Below, one piece after another: positions 11,132 through 23,481 of a stretch of 64,000 bases of DNA. How positions within the stretch are numbered: the stretch's first letter is position 1; every line of letters starts with the position of its first letter. This DNA comes from Ustulina deusta. Its lineage: Eukaryota > Ascomycota > Sordariomycetes > Xylariales > Xylariaceae. The DNA is taken from contig JAJNNX010000056.1 in assembly GCA_023159155.1 (NCBI GenBank), forward strand, positions 248,001 through 312,000, in the 5' to 3' direction. Under the pieces are notes generated by a model. It searched no databases. It was not told the origin of the DNA and saw only the letters and a program-made list of their open reading frames with translations. The translations under genes were made by a program, and so were the position numbers.

Positions 11132-13959
11132 TGGCTAACCAGACGAGCTTCAAGATAAAGACGAAAGGGTCCGATTTTATGGAAACGCGATGCCAATTAC
11201 CGAAATAACACGGGTGAGAAACTATCTTAATATGATATACACATGTTAAACACTCGGAGTGGAGTGATCGGTCTAATGTTAACTCATATATAGTGTAGAT
11301 TCGCCATTGTGTATGTTTGGAACATAGCTTCCACCAATGAAAAACCACACCCCAGCATTGGCGAGGAAGGTTAAACAATTGTTACATTGGAAGAGTGGGT
11401 GGCGTGATGATTTAGTTCTAGGTGCCTAGGTAGGTAGGAGGGTAGATTGTTCCAGGCGGACTTAAATGAACATCTCTTCCACCTATTAAAAAGTAGATAT
11501 CTACCCTATTTTAAACTGGAAGGTACAATTACTGTTGCATTGATAGTGGTCAAGTCGCTGGGTTATTGGTGGTAGTTTAAATCCCCGCCGAATTACAAAT
11601 TCGGAATTGCTGAATTCAGTGCATTTAAAACTCCGCAACCCGAGAAATGGTGAGCTGTCCGGCTTTTTTTAAGCTGAGGTACCTTATGAACCATAGATAA
11701 CAAACAAAATGAAAACAATCCGTAGTTTCTGTAATATGTTTGAAGAAATAGCGATAAAAATAAATATTTTTAAGTAAATCCGCTTTAATTAATATTGTTA
11801 TACAACTAATACTTATGATATAAGTTAAACGTAAAATCAAAATATTTTCAAGGGTTTCATAGTTTTTATCGCGTCTTTTACTGCTATTACTTAGCATGAC
11901 GTGGGCAGCATACAAAATCTTGTGTGATGAAAAACGTATTGAAGAAGGGATCACAGTAGCTGAGCTACACCGAAGAATTTGTTAGCAACCCAATGGGCCG
12001 GTTCCAACAAGTATCCCAAATCTGATCGGCTTGGTGGTGATATAGGTAAGTATCATGTCTCGATTCCTCCCACAATCGCTTGTCATGGTACTAGGAGCAA
12101 TAAGCTAACAATCGCCGCAGTGAATTGGCACATCTCAAGCATCCGCACACACCTGTATACACACGGCTCTCGGCTGAGACAGCTGGCCCCAGTGGTATAA
12201 TGAGGGGTATCGTACTGCGCAAGTTGTCGGAGCCGAGATAGAACTTTGGAGGTAGCACCAAAGCATATACGAGTCCGGCTGGGTGTAGGTGATCCCTATA
12301 ACATCGGCACGAAAGAGGGGGCTGATTGGATCACATTGGCCCCGTTTCATATCTATTTTACCCCCGTGGAGAGGGTGGAAAAGCCGGAAGACACATGTTT
12401 CAAGGGACGGTATTAGCAGAGTCGTGATTTAGTCAGACTAATTTGACTAAATGAGTGAATAACCTTGGTCTCATTCAGACAACCAGCCTTATACTTGTAA
12501 TGGCATTACCATAGAATAGCCTAGGATTTCACTATATGTTTGCTGTACATTCTCACTAATCATTACCATCGGTGAATTTTCTACTGGGGTGAGCTAGTCC
12601 CACAAAACAATTTGCTCATGGCACCAGATTCTCACTTCAGATTACTTACCCTTATCCCCTGTTCTATGTATATAACTTGTCGTCTATTAGACAGGGCAGT
12701 GCCAAGATGAAGGACTTAATCGAGAGGGCAGGGGGAGTTGGGTTTGGGTTTGATTGGTATTCAACACCGTAATAGACCTGGGGTCTGGTTTCTTTCGCTG
12801 TCTGGGGAAAAAGATACTTATTTGTGTTTTACGGCCTATTCAGAGATAAATTGAACACCCCATGAAGCTATAGTTGCGTCTGCATCCGTTCTAGGAGTCT
12901 CTACTCCTCACCCAATGGCGTACAACTCTCAGTTTTTGTCAACTTAGGCATCAACCTGCTACTTTATCTTACAATACTATACGCTTCCATTTTTTGTATC
13001 CCAGCTTCCCTAGTGTATGAAACCCCTCTCATGGACCGGTTTAGTCTTGCCACTATCTTCACCTACGTTGCTTTCCTAGAGTGCAACTCGGACGTTGCGA
13101 TATTTCCCCCTCTTTATACCGTTCGACAGGATATGTAATTGTTCAAGGAATGAATTTGCTCTGTTTTGGAACCACTAGCAACGGACAATTAATGCCAGGA
13201 AGATATTGCTGTCAAAGAAGGTTATTGAAGGAGGGACAGAACAGCTTAATGCATTCCATGCGCCCCGAGACAGCGGCTATGGAGGCTGTTGCCTTGCTTT
13301 GCAGAGATATTATCCTGACCTTCGTTACTTGATCTGGAGTTTAGATCATGTAGATAATTCACCCGGGGCTTGTTAGTACTGTTATTGTGAGGTTTGTGTG
13401 AGTATCAAGACCTTCATATGCTTGGCAGGTGTTTGCTCTTGAGCAAGGCGGCCTCTAAAGTTTTGTGCGGATTAAAGTGGGGTGAGTAGACTAGGTGGCT
13501 GAACAGGTGAAAAGGGGCGCTGAACACCAAGAAAGCGAGAGAAATGTATCGGATTAGTTACACCCTTTTCATAAGTTATTGCGTTCAATTCAGTTGTTCT
13601 CCATGTGGTCGTTTTGTTTGTACACAGGTGCCCTACTACTCCTTTGAGCCTCGTTTAGGAATTCATTTACTGAGTTTCACTCACTAATACTGCGAGCATG
13701 TTCTCCAACTTGTTTCATGAATAACACATCAATAAGCAGCCTCTAACCTTGTTCTTACGCCCAAGTCCTGTAGCAATTGTTTAGTAGCGACAACTTATTC
13801 TCATTGCTGTATGTTTCTCTCATGTTCCTATAATATATTACACCTGCTTCCCTGTTCACCATGCTTCCACTCCATGGCCATGCCACGAGATCCGTCTGAA
13901 ATATGCAGTAGACAAGTGACATCGCCGGAACAGTCAAATTGGCGACAGGTCAACTCCGG

Positions 13960-13960
<1 letters not shown>
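11132..13960. other. 2.8-kb gene-poor region left of the retrotransposon
   Basis: No supported gene. It includes a CCTAGGTAGGTAGGAGGGTAG run at about 11428, a small palindrome CCGAATT/AATTCGG near 11588-11604, and a TA-rich patch at 11650-11950 that looks RIP-affected and may be an old repeat fragment. Frames of 60-110 codons here have no known signature. Confidence 0.5.

Positions 13961-13961
<1 letters not shown>

Positions 13962-14004
<43 letters not shown>
13962..14004. repeat. (GA)n microsatellite
   Basis: An uninterrupted GA dinucleotide run of about 43 bp lying 46 bp left of the retrotransposon's left LTR. Confidence 0.95.
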
Positions 14005-14008
<4 letters not shown>

Positions 14009-14044
14009 GAGAGGAAAAAAGCAAGGGAGCCCTTGGAGATGGAG

Positions 14045-14049
14045 TGTTT
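14045..14049. repeat. target-site duplication, left copy (TGTTT)
   Basis: The five bases TGTTT directly precede the left LTR and recur directly after the right LTR at 21053-21057. A 5-bp duplication is what Ty3/gypsy integrases produce. Confidence 0.9.
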
Positions 14050-14369
14050 TGTAACAAGGGCATATATTATGGGCTTGGAACTTAGTCATATTTAGCTAAT
14101 AATTCTCTAGGGGTCTCAAGGTCTATGGTTCCCTTTCTTAAGTGTTTGGACCTGGGATTCTTATGGCTTATTTATGCCCGTTCGCCATTAGGCTATTTAG
14201 AATATATTCTATAACTCTGTTAACGCAAAGGACTATTAGGTCTTTTTATATATATATATAGTCCGTATAACCTCTAGTCCTTCTAATAAAAGCTTATTTG
14301 TTCCTTTGTAGGCTTATATATTATACTAATAGTATAGCTTAGTAGTTTAATATATTAATCCGTATAATA
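14050..14369 (-). repeat. left LTR (functional 3' LTR)
   Basis: 320 bp, starts TGTAACAAGGG. It aligns end to end without gaps to 20733-21052. Its outer (left) part is close to unmutated while its inner end is TA-rich. Confidence 0.93.
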
Positions 14370-15379
14370 CTATTTTTTTTTAATGCTTATTTTTAAATAT
14401 TTTTATAGTTAAATAGTACGAAAATTTATAAGTTTTCTTAGATTATATAAATAGAACTAACGTATAGCTTTTTTTGTTCCGTTGCTATATAAATAATTAT
14501 AAAGTTCTTAAATCTAATGCTTTTTAGCCGGCTATTTTTTCTACTTAACCAAATACTTTATATTGCTTTAAGTTTTTAAAAAATCTTTTATTTTTTTTAT
14601 TTAGTAGTTTTTAAACTTAATTAGGGCTATTTTTTATAAGATTTAGTTAAAGTTAGGCAATACTTAATTACTAGCGTAGTAAAGCTTAATAAACAAAATA
14701 TAAAAAAAGTTATAAATTTTTTATTTTTTAGGTAAAATAAGTTAGATAGTAGTAAGAAAAATAACTTTTTAAATTTTAAAAAGTTCTAATATTTTTTTGT
14801 TAAGTTTTTTTATAGGTTGTTTAGTTTTAATATTTTTAGTATTTAATATTACTAATTAGTTTTTAGTATAAGTAGGTGCTTCTATTTTTTTTTTGTTAGC
14901 TTATTCTTTTATTTTTTAGCGGTTCTTTTTTAAGTATTTCTATATGTTTTAATAAACTTATATTATTTAATATACGTATAGCTAATTTTTTAGATTATAA
15001 GGTGTACTAAGAAAAAGATTGTGGGCTACTAGGTAATATTTATAATTTATATAAAATAGAGTTATATGTATAGACGTAGATATAGTGTTATTATATGTAA
15101 ATTCTACTATAAAAAGTAAGTTTTTTTAGTTAGTTATTTTATAGTTAATAAATACTTATAAATAGATTTTTAAGAACTGGTTAAATTGTTTAGTTTAATT
15201 ATTAGTTTAGAGATAAAAAGCTATATTTATATACGGCTTAATTTTTACTAGTTTAAAAAAGTCTTTTTATAGGTGCGCAGTAAATTTAAAGTTTTTGTTA
15301 GAAATAATATTAAAAAATATATTGTATAGTTTTTAGTAAACTTTTATAAATATTTTAATAAAGTTATTAGTTTTTTTTT

Positions 15380-15600
15380 TTTAGACTTTTAAAGCTATAA
15401 AATAAGCTATTTTTATAAAAAGGTTAACTATTACCTATATAGAGTTATAGCTATTTAAAAGGGGTAGGTCTATAATAAAGTTTATTATAATTAACTGTTA
15501 TAAACTATAGTAAAGTTTTATAAGTTATAGCGGTCCGTAGGGGGCATGCTATAAGATTTTGTTTTATTAGTATTATAGGCATTCTTATATATATTTTTGT
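15380..15600 (-). pseudogene. integrase core remnant of the retrotransposon
   Basis: Minus-strand reading at about 15540-15580 gives a KSY..PP-type segment, and at 15400-15500 gives FIIDLPLLNSYNSI followed by VIVNLFIKIAYFIAL. These match the Ty3/gypsy integrase stretch around the first catalytic Asp (xDFIxxLP then VVVDRLTKMAHF) once RIP changes are allowed. Catalytic residues are lost. Confidence 0.8.
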
Positions 15601-16559
15601 ATTAATATTTTTAGGTTTAGCTATTAGAAATTATAAGTAATTAATTTTATAATTTTATTTATTTTTATATGTTTTGCTACTAATATGTTATGTTTGGACT
15701 TTATTACGTTTTTTTAGATAGTAGTAAGTATTTATAGCTAGTTTTTTTTATATAGTAGACTGTTTTATATTTTAATATTTTTATTGGGGTTTTTTAGCTG
15801 TAAGGCATACTTAGTATTTTTTTTTTTTGTTTGGCGGACTTTTTTTATAAAGTTTTAGTTCTATTGCAGCACTGTTAAGCTATATAATTGTTTTAATATT
15901 AGTAGGACTACTACTACTGCTAAAAATAGTATACTTTATAAATAAAAAAAGTGTTTATTTTATAAGACTGTTTTTATTAGCTGGTTTTTATTTCTTTTTT
16001 TTTTAAAGTAGTATTAAGCTAATTTAAATATAATATTAGTTTTTTTATTAAATTGTTCTAATTAATAATTAATTATAAACTAATATATAGATAATTACTA
16101 GGCTTATTATGTTTGCTTATAGTTAAGGACTTTTATAGTTATAAAATATATAAAGTTCTAGTAGTTTAAATAGATTTTAATCTTATATTTAATACTTTTT
16201 AAATATTAGTGCTAGTAATTAAAAAAGTCTACTATAGCTAAAAGCTCTTTGTTATAGATTTTGTAATTTATTTCTACTAATATAAGCTTATATAAATAAA
16301 AAATAACTAGATATAGTTGTTTATTTAAGTTCTTTTATAATAGGATTGCTTTAAAAGCGAAGTTTAATATATTAGTTTTTATATATATAATTTTTTTTGG
16401 GTTAAAATATATTAAAATAGGGGCTATAGTAAATCGGTATTTTAGTTTTTTAAAAGTTTTATTTATTATTTTTATTTATTTTTATTTTTTTTTGTTTTTT
16501 TTGTTAGTATTTATAAAAAGTTTAATAATTACTAAAAAATTTTTAATAAATTATCAATA

Positions 16560-17080
16560 AAAATTAGTAAAACTTATAAATTATTATAATTTTTATAGAA
16601 TATTTAGGGTTTTTTATTTATTAATATAGTTTATTTTATTTAGTATTATAAAGATTTTATTAGCTTTAATAATATAGTTTAAAAACTTTACTTTTTATAT
16701 TTATTATTTATATTTCTAGGGGGCAACTGCTAAGTTATGTTATATTAGTTGTTTTAGAACTTTTTTAACTAGTTAATTATATTTTTTTAGCGTATTAGCA
16801 TAGATTAATAAGTTGTTTAAATAAATAAAAAGTCTAATATTAATAAAATTATAAAATATATTGTTTATTATAGCTTGGAAAGTTATTGGGGTATTTATAA
16901 GTTTTATTGGTATGACTATATATTTAAAAAGGCTATATTTGCAACGGAATGCTGTTTTTTATTTGTTTTTTTTTTTAATATATACTAAAAAAAATTTAGA
17001 TTTTAGGTCAATTTTAATAAACTATTTAGCTATTATAAAGCAGGCTTGCAGTTTTATAATTAATTATAAGTTATAAAAGA
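16560..17080 (-). pseudogene. reverse transcriptase remnant of the retrotransposon
   Basis: Minus-strand reading shows PPITFQAIINNIFYNFINI, then FIYLNNLLIYANTLKKYN and VKKVLKQL. These correspond to the gypsy RT blocks TFQ.LIND and YLDDILIYS.TLEEH. The two catalytic Asp codons now read Asn, as G-to-A change predicts. Stops interrupt every 10-30 codons. Confidence 0.88.
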
Positions 17081-20000
17081 TTATTTAGGTTTTTTTTATT
17101 AATAAATATTAAAAAAGCCCCATATAATAAAGTAGATTTCTAAATATATTTAGTTTTTAATATTTTTTTTAATTATAATTTTAGGATATTTAATTTTTGC
17201 GTGCTTATAGTATATAAAGGTCCTTATAGCAGTATTTTACTTTTTATAATATTAATAGAATAGTTTTATAGCTAATAATTAGGTAGCTGTTATATAGCTG
17301 CTTTAAATATAATAAAAAAGAATTCCTAGAACTTTTTAAAAATTTAAGTAATAATAGTATTAGTAGCTTTTTATAAAATAATTATTATAACTTTAGCTAT
17401 TTTTAAGTTTAAAATAGCTTAACTTGTATAATTTTTGCAATAGTACTTCGAAATAAAAATAATTTTCTAGATATTTTTAAAAAAATATATTAGCTAGTAT
17501 TATTTTAGCTACTATTAAAGAAAAATTATATTATATTTGTTGTTTATTTTGTTTAGTTTAAAGCTAAACTATATAAAATAGTTCTTTTAATGTTTAAAAA
17601 CTATTTTTTTTGTGTAGTACTTGCTTGTTTTTTATATATATATAATATTAAAGGTTATTATAAGTTATAGTTATATTCTTTTAATAAAGGGTAATTTTTA
17701 TTACTATGTTTAACTAAAAGATATTATTAGTATTAAGCTTTTAGTATTAAATAGCGCTTAAATAAAATATTTTTTATTATTATATAGAAATATTATATAT
17801 ATTATAAAGCAATATTCTATTTTAGGTTTTAAGCTAGGTTTTTTGTTTAAGTTTGTTAGTTTTTTTTTAAATTGCTTAATTATATTTATTTAAAATTTAT
17901 TATTTTAGTTTAGCTTTAAAATTTTATAAAATATAATATAAAAATTTTTTAAAAATTTAAGTTAGATTTATTTATTTTTATAAACTATAGTAAAAGTTTA
18001 AATATAGCTATTAAAAATATGTTTATTTTAGTTTATTTAATAAGGTTTAAAAAAAATTATTTTTTAGTTATTTTTTTTTTAGTAATAGAAGTTTTTTTAA
18101 GCGCTAGTAACAAATTTTATCTATTAATATCTTTTTTAATAAAATAAATAAAAATATTATAATTATTTTATTTATAATATTAATAGTTAATTTTATTATA
18201 TTTTTGTTAGTTAATAATAATTTAATCTATTTTTTTTAAAGCTACTATTACTAAAGCTTATTATTTATTTTTAAAGTCTAGTTTGATTTTATTATTAGTT
18301 TTTTTAGGTATATTTTTTTTTAAAAATTGGTTGTAGCTTGGGTTAGAGTATTTTTTTTTGCTGCAGTTAGGTTAGCCTAATTTTAAAGGTTCTATTGTTA
18401 AAGTGGGCTTTTTTTTTTTAATATTCTAGGGTTGGTTAGTATATTTTTATATATTTGGCCTATTTTTTATATAGCTAAAATAAATTCTTTATTAGTTTTT
18501 AATAAGCTTTTTTAATAAAAATAAACTAATTTAGTAATATTATTAAAAAAAGTTTTAGTTATATAATTCTAGAAAATAGTTCTAAACTACTAAATAACTT
18601 TATTAAAATTAAGAAGTTTTATAAAATATTAAGCTATGTTTTTTTTATATTTAAAACTAATTATTTTTTTAAAGTTCTAATATTATTTAGAGTAGTTTTT
18701 AAATTTTTTTTTTAATATATATATATAACTAAACTATTAGTTTATAAAACTTATTTTATTTATTTATTTAATATATTATTAGTACTAGGTTTACGTTTTG
18801 CTTATTAATAGTAAGCTTATTTAGTTAATTTAATAATAGTTTTTAAAAAAGCTTTTTTTATATATTTTTAAATATATTTTTATTTTTATTTATTAAGTTT
18901 AAAACTTAGCTAAGTTTTTTTTATTATAAATTAATAGTTTATTTAAGTATATTAAATTAATTATAGTAAAAAAAACTAAGTAAATAAAGCGTTTAAAAGC
19001 TTAGATTAGCTAATTATTAGATTATAACTTATTATTATTATTATTATTATTAATTTTTTAAAAACTTTATAGAAAAAAAAGCAGTAGTCCTTATAAAAGC
19101 CCTAGTAAGCTATTATTATTATTGTTATTTAAATCTTTTAGGTTTAGGTTAAAAGTTTTAGATAAGTAATAAAATAGCGCAGCTTTTTTATTTTTGCTAG
19201 ATATAAAAAGTCTAGTATATATAAAATCAAATTGTATACGGGCTTTTTTAGCTGTTCGGTAGGCTTAAGCTTTTTAAAAAGCTTTACTAGTTAATATTTT
19301 TTTTATTTAAACTTTTGAGCTAAAATATTTAAATAGAAACCTTTGTAATAAAAAGGATTCTAGTTAGCTAATAAAAAAAAAAAATAGGTTTAAAAGCTAT
19401 ATATTTTTTAATAAATTTTAAAACAAAATTTATATTTATTTTATAATTAGCTACTAGTTAAATATTAAATTTATTTAAAGTAGCCCAAATATATACTTAG
19501 AAATTTTTAACTTATTTTTAGGTAGCTTTATTATAAGTAAGATTAAAATATTTTTAAATAAACAAATTATTAATTTGGTTTTTTTTTTTTGTTGCTTATA
19601 ATATTACTTTTTTTTAGAACTTTTTATATTATTAGTAATTTTTTTAAAGTATTTTTAAAGCTTATTATTATTATAAAGTTATTTTTTTAAGTTTAATAAT
19701 AGCTTTTTATTAAATAGAAATGTTTTAAGCAAACTTAGCAATAGTTTTTTATATTTTTTAAAAAAATATAAAGCTAGATTGTTTTATTTATTATTAAAAC
19801 TATCCGATTTATTTTATAAATATAATAATTTTTGCTTAATATATTTATATTATTATATTATAAAAATTATATATAATTTTATATTATTTTTTGATTTTTT
19901 TTTAGTTTTAGTAATAAAAAGCTTTAATATTATTAGTAAAAATATTAATTATTATATAAAAATTATTTATTTATTAGTATAATTTTATAAGCTAGTCTAA

Positions 20001-20732
20001 TAGATTAATAATAGTAATATTAGTTTTAATTAGTTTAATTTAATTTTTTATAATAATATTATATTTTTAAAAGTTATATAAGATAATAGTGCTAATATAA
20101 TTAGTTAATAGGTCTAATATATTGGGTTTAGTTTTTAAAGCATAAAGTTTAATTAAAAAATAAAAAATTGATTATAAATAAAAATATTATTATAGGGGTA
20201 ATATATTTTATATATTGTGGTTTAGCTGCTAATAAACTGCTAGTTTATTAATTAATTTAAGTATTTTTTTAAATAGTAATAAAAAAAATATTCTAAATAT
20301 AAAAAAAATAAAAATAAAAAGTAATACTTTTAGAAAATCTTAATAAAAAAAAATAAAAAAGTCAAATAAAAAAACTGCTAAAAACTATATTTTATTAAGT
20401 ATAAAAAATAATTTTTTTGCTACTAATAATACTAAGCTGCTTTAAGTTAATTTGTTTTAAAAATTTAATTATAGTTTAGTACTTTTTGGGTTATTTTTGT
20501 TTAAGATTTTATTTAAGTTTTTTTTTTTGTTTAAATTTTTATTTAAAGCTTTATTTAAATCTTTTTTTTTTGGTTTAAAAAAAATACTGCTAGTAATAAC
20601 TATAGCATAAAATAGTAATTAAAATATAAGAAGTGCTTTTAAAACTAATAAGCTATTACTAGTAATAAATATAAATTAAACTAAAGTAGTTATAAAGTTA
20701 TAAAAGTTTTTTTAAATAAATAAAAAATTATT

Positions 20733-21052
20733 TATAATAAAAATATATATTATAAGCTTAGAATTTAGTTATATTTAGCTAATAATTTTTTAGGGGTTTT
20801 AAAGTCTATGGTTCTTTTTTTCGAGTGTTCGGACCTGGGATTCTTATGGCTTATTTATGCCCGTTCGCCATTAGGCTATTTGGAATACATTTTGTGATTT
20901 TGTTAACGCAAAAGACTATTAGGTCTTTTTGCATATGCGTATAGTTCGTATGACTTCTAGTCCTTCCAATAAAGGCTTATCTGTTCCCCCGTGGGCCTGC
21001 ATATTGTACCAACAGCATAGCTTAGCGGCTTGGCATATCAATCCGTGTGACA
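20733..21052 (-). repeat. right LTR (functional 5' LTR)
   Basis: 320 bp, ends CCGTGTGACA. Its outer right half is nearly free of RIP; its inner left end is heavily converted. The primer-binding site expected just left of 20733 is not recognisable after mutation. Confidence 0.93.
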
Positions 21053-21057
21053 TGTTT
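21053..21057. repeat. target-site duplication, right copy (TGTTT)
   Basis: Identical to 14045-14049 and abutting the right LTR. Confidence 0.9.
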
Positions 21058-21217
21058 GTAGTTATGTCACTGGATACACTAATTCTGCTATTCTTGTACT
21101 GGATGGAGAAATGCCCTAACTATAACAAGAATCTTCTAGGGCAATGGTGGTGTTGGCTGAGCGCAAGATTGCAATCATCAATTCATAACTAGAGTGAAGT
21201 TATGAAGCTGCATCTGC

Positions 21218-21424
21218 ATTTCTTGGATAATATAAATAGATTCGCATGGAGATGTAAAATATTGATGCCCTCTACATCCGCCTCTACTAGATTTGTTTTT
21301 ATCATTGCGAAAAAATAACCTAGACCTTTGACTGTTCCCTGAATTAAACAACTAAACAAATGTCTTGCAGAGGGCATTGGTATTTTACATCTCCATGCGA
21401 ATCTATTTATATTATCCAAGAAAT
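21218..21424 (+). repeat. long inverted repeat (56-bp arms, 95-nt spacer), hairpin-RNA or MITE-like
   Basis: 21218-21273 and 21369-21424 are reverse complements at 53 of 56 positions. Read as RNA from the plus strand, the three differing positions become G-U pairs, so the whole 56-nt stem would pair; the minus-strand RNA would carry three A-C mismatches. No terminal duplication was found around the arms. It may be a small-RNA precursor locus or a MITE remnant; it starts 166 bp right of the retrotransposon. Confidence 0.85.
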
Positions 21425-23481
21425 ATATATGACGCATCCCATAAGCTAGTTTCGCACACAAGCTCGTTGTTGTACGCAACACATTTTAGTAGGTAGTTGT
21501 TGTTCACTACATGTGATGTACCTAGGCTCTAGATATCAAGATCATATGGCCGGAATGGCAAGCATCATGCTTGTGAGAAATTTGTGCACGGGTTAAATAT
21601 ATCATAAACACATGTCACATAAACTAAGACAACTTGAAGCCACCTTCTATCTATACACTAAATTTAGATTGCTTAAATAAAAGTAAAGACTTTTGTGCAT
21701 GTAAACCCTGAAGGCTGATACTATATGTACTTCGAAAGCTATGTAGTGTATGCGTACTAATACGAAACGCTAACGAAGGAGCCTTCATACACTCATACTG
21801 ACCAAGGATTCTAGTAGTATGCACCTGGTCTAGGTAGGTTAGGTCCTGATAGTGGCAGATGGCTGTGACCACACTGTGGTCTGGTTACCTGGTTTGAAAA
21901 CGTAAACGTGCTTAAGTCTTGGCCTGGGGCTGTGTATGTAGTAAGCTTAGATTCCTCAATTCCTACCATTTCATGCCGTTTTCATTAATGTACTCCTTGA
22001 AGCCCTGGCCAGACAGCTACATACACTAGTCTGTAGCTTGTACGCTAGTACCCAGATAGTTGGGTAGACACTACCTAGTGCTCTCGGCTATCTGGCATGG
22101 ACGTTTTGGACCAGATGGGGCTTCGGTTATCTGAAAGGATTACCTGGAGCCGTGATGCTCTTCAGCATTCCACACTATAACACAGGAGGCAACAGTATAT
22201 CAAGACAGACTGTTGACATCACTTCTGAAGTTATCCTCTAGGTTATGGAACCACAGTTACCTACATATTGTACCATGCAGTGTAAGCAGGTAGCCTATCT
22301 GGGTAGGTAACTAGCGTCGAGACAGTAGATCGAGTCTAACATACCAACTACTCCTGCGCCGTCGCAGGTCTACTCAGCGCCAATGTCGTTGAGCGCGAAT
22401 TAGCTGAACATTCTAGACTACGCATAGGTACAGTAAATAAGCTTGGCATACTGGGTCACCACTATGCTAGACGAGATGGGCGGCGAAGTTGGCTGGTCTT
22501 GATTATTTGCAGACCAGATACGAGTGCACGCTACCAGAGACGCCCACAATCCTCTACACATGGGTCTCATTGAAGAGTGTGTCATGCTGCACTGGCTACG
22601 CGCGTGCGCAAAGCTGAGCCAAGTCAAGCTGACGGGGAAAGACAAAGGTTACCCGTCTCATATTGATATCGCAGACGATCCATTGTATGCCCCTCACACT
22701 AAGTGGAATACAACAATACCTACTTATATGCGGAGGTAGAAATTGAGGCACGGGATATTCCGCAGAGTGAAGTGACCTGTGGTGCCAACCGGGGAATAAT
22801 CACCGGTGCCCCCCCCCATTCCAGACCAGAAGTGAACCAGGATACCTGCCTGTCCTAGCTTACCCCAAAACTGCAGGCAGCTGCACCTTTAGATCAATGC
22901 GCCGTTAGTAGGGACGGGGACCATGACGGTGGAGACGAAAAATCAACTAGCTTCCTCACTCGAATGGGAGGGTGAATTTTCTGATACCTCCCAAGACCGG
23001 CATCCCTCATTGCATTACACATTATCGGTGATGAGATTCCGGAGCTAGAACAAGCCCAAGCATTATTAACAGATCAGTGTTCGAGTCTAGGTATTAAGAT
23101 TACTCCGCACCGAGCATATGAATAGATCACTAGAAATTTGACAGGCTTGGATTTATCGCTCTGAGGAGCATAGTTATAATACTCATGTGTGAAAACATTG
23201 CGAATGCCAATCGCTATCATGCCAATAAAGGGGGAAAAAACAAAGAACGGTGACAACATCCGTGTAAATGCAATCGAGAACGCTTGTAGACTGAAAAAAA
23301 TTATCGTCGTTCGTTGACCAAATTATATACAGTAGAACATTACCCAATATATGAGAAGCATAGAGCTCGTTGTGGATCATTAGGTTGTGGCGTCTTCGCC
23401 CTGAGCTTCTATCGGTAACTGCCCGCCCATTATGTACAGTCTAAGGATATCGTAGAAATGGCGCCCGCCTGAATATCGCAT
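21425..23481. other. 2-kb intergenic region
   Basis: Downstream of the GMC oxidoreductase gene. No supported gene; frames of 60-75 codons have no family marks. Confidence 0.5.

Larger units (their letters stand above)
14050..21052 (-). mobile_element. full-length Ty3/gypsy LTR retrotransposon, RIP-inactivated
   Basis: A 7003-bp element bounded by two 320-bp direct repeats (14050-14369 and 20733-21052), each running TG...CA after allowing C-to-T and G-to-A changes, with a perfect 5-bp target duplication. The interior is extremely TA-rich, with C and G almost absent. Reverse transcriptase and integrase remnants read on the minus strand, so the element is transcribed right to left, with the functional 5' LTR on the right. 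No frame of useful length survives. The mutation pattern (transitions only between LTR copies, stop codons throughout) fits repeat-induced point mutation, which acts on duplicated DNA during the sexual cycle. Confidence 0.95.

Noticed and set aside
16861..17076. 71-codon plus frame in the TA-rich element
   Set aside because: It overlaps the minus-strand reverse transcriptase remnant; the plus reading is an accident of AT-rich DNA.
19779..19982. 67-codon plus frame rich in Ile/Tyr/Leu
   Set aside because: RIP-converted DNA gives such frames by chance; no signature.
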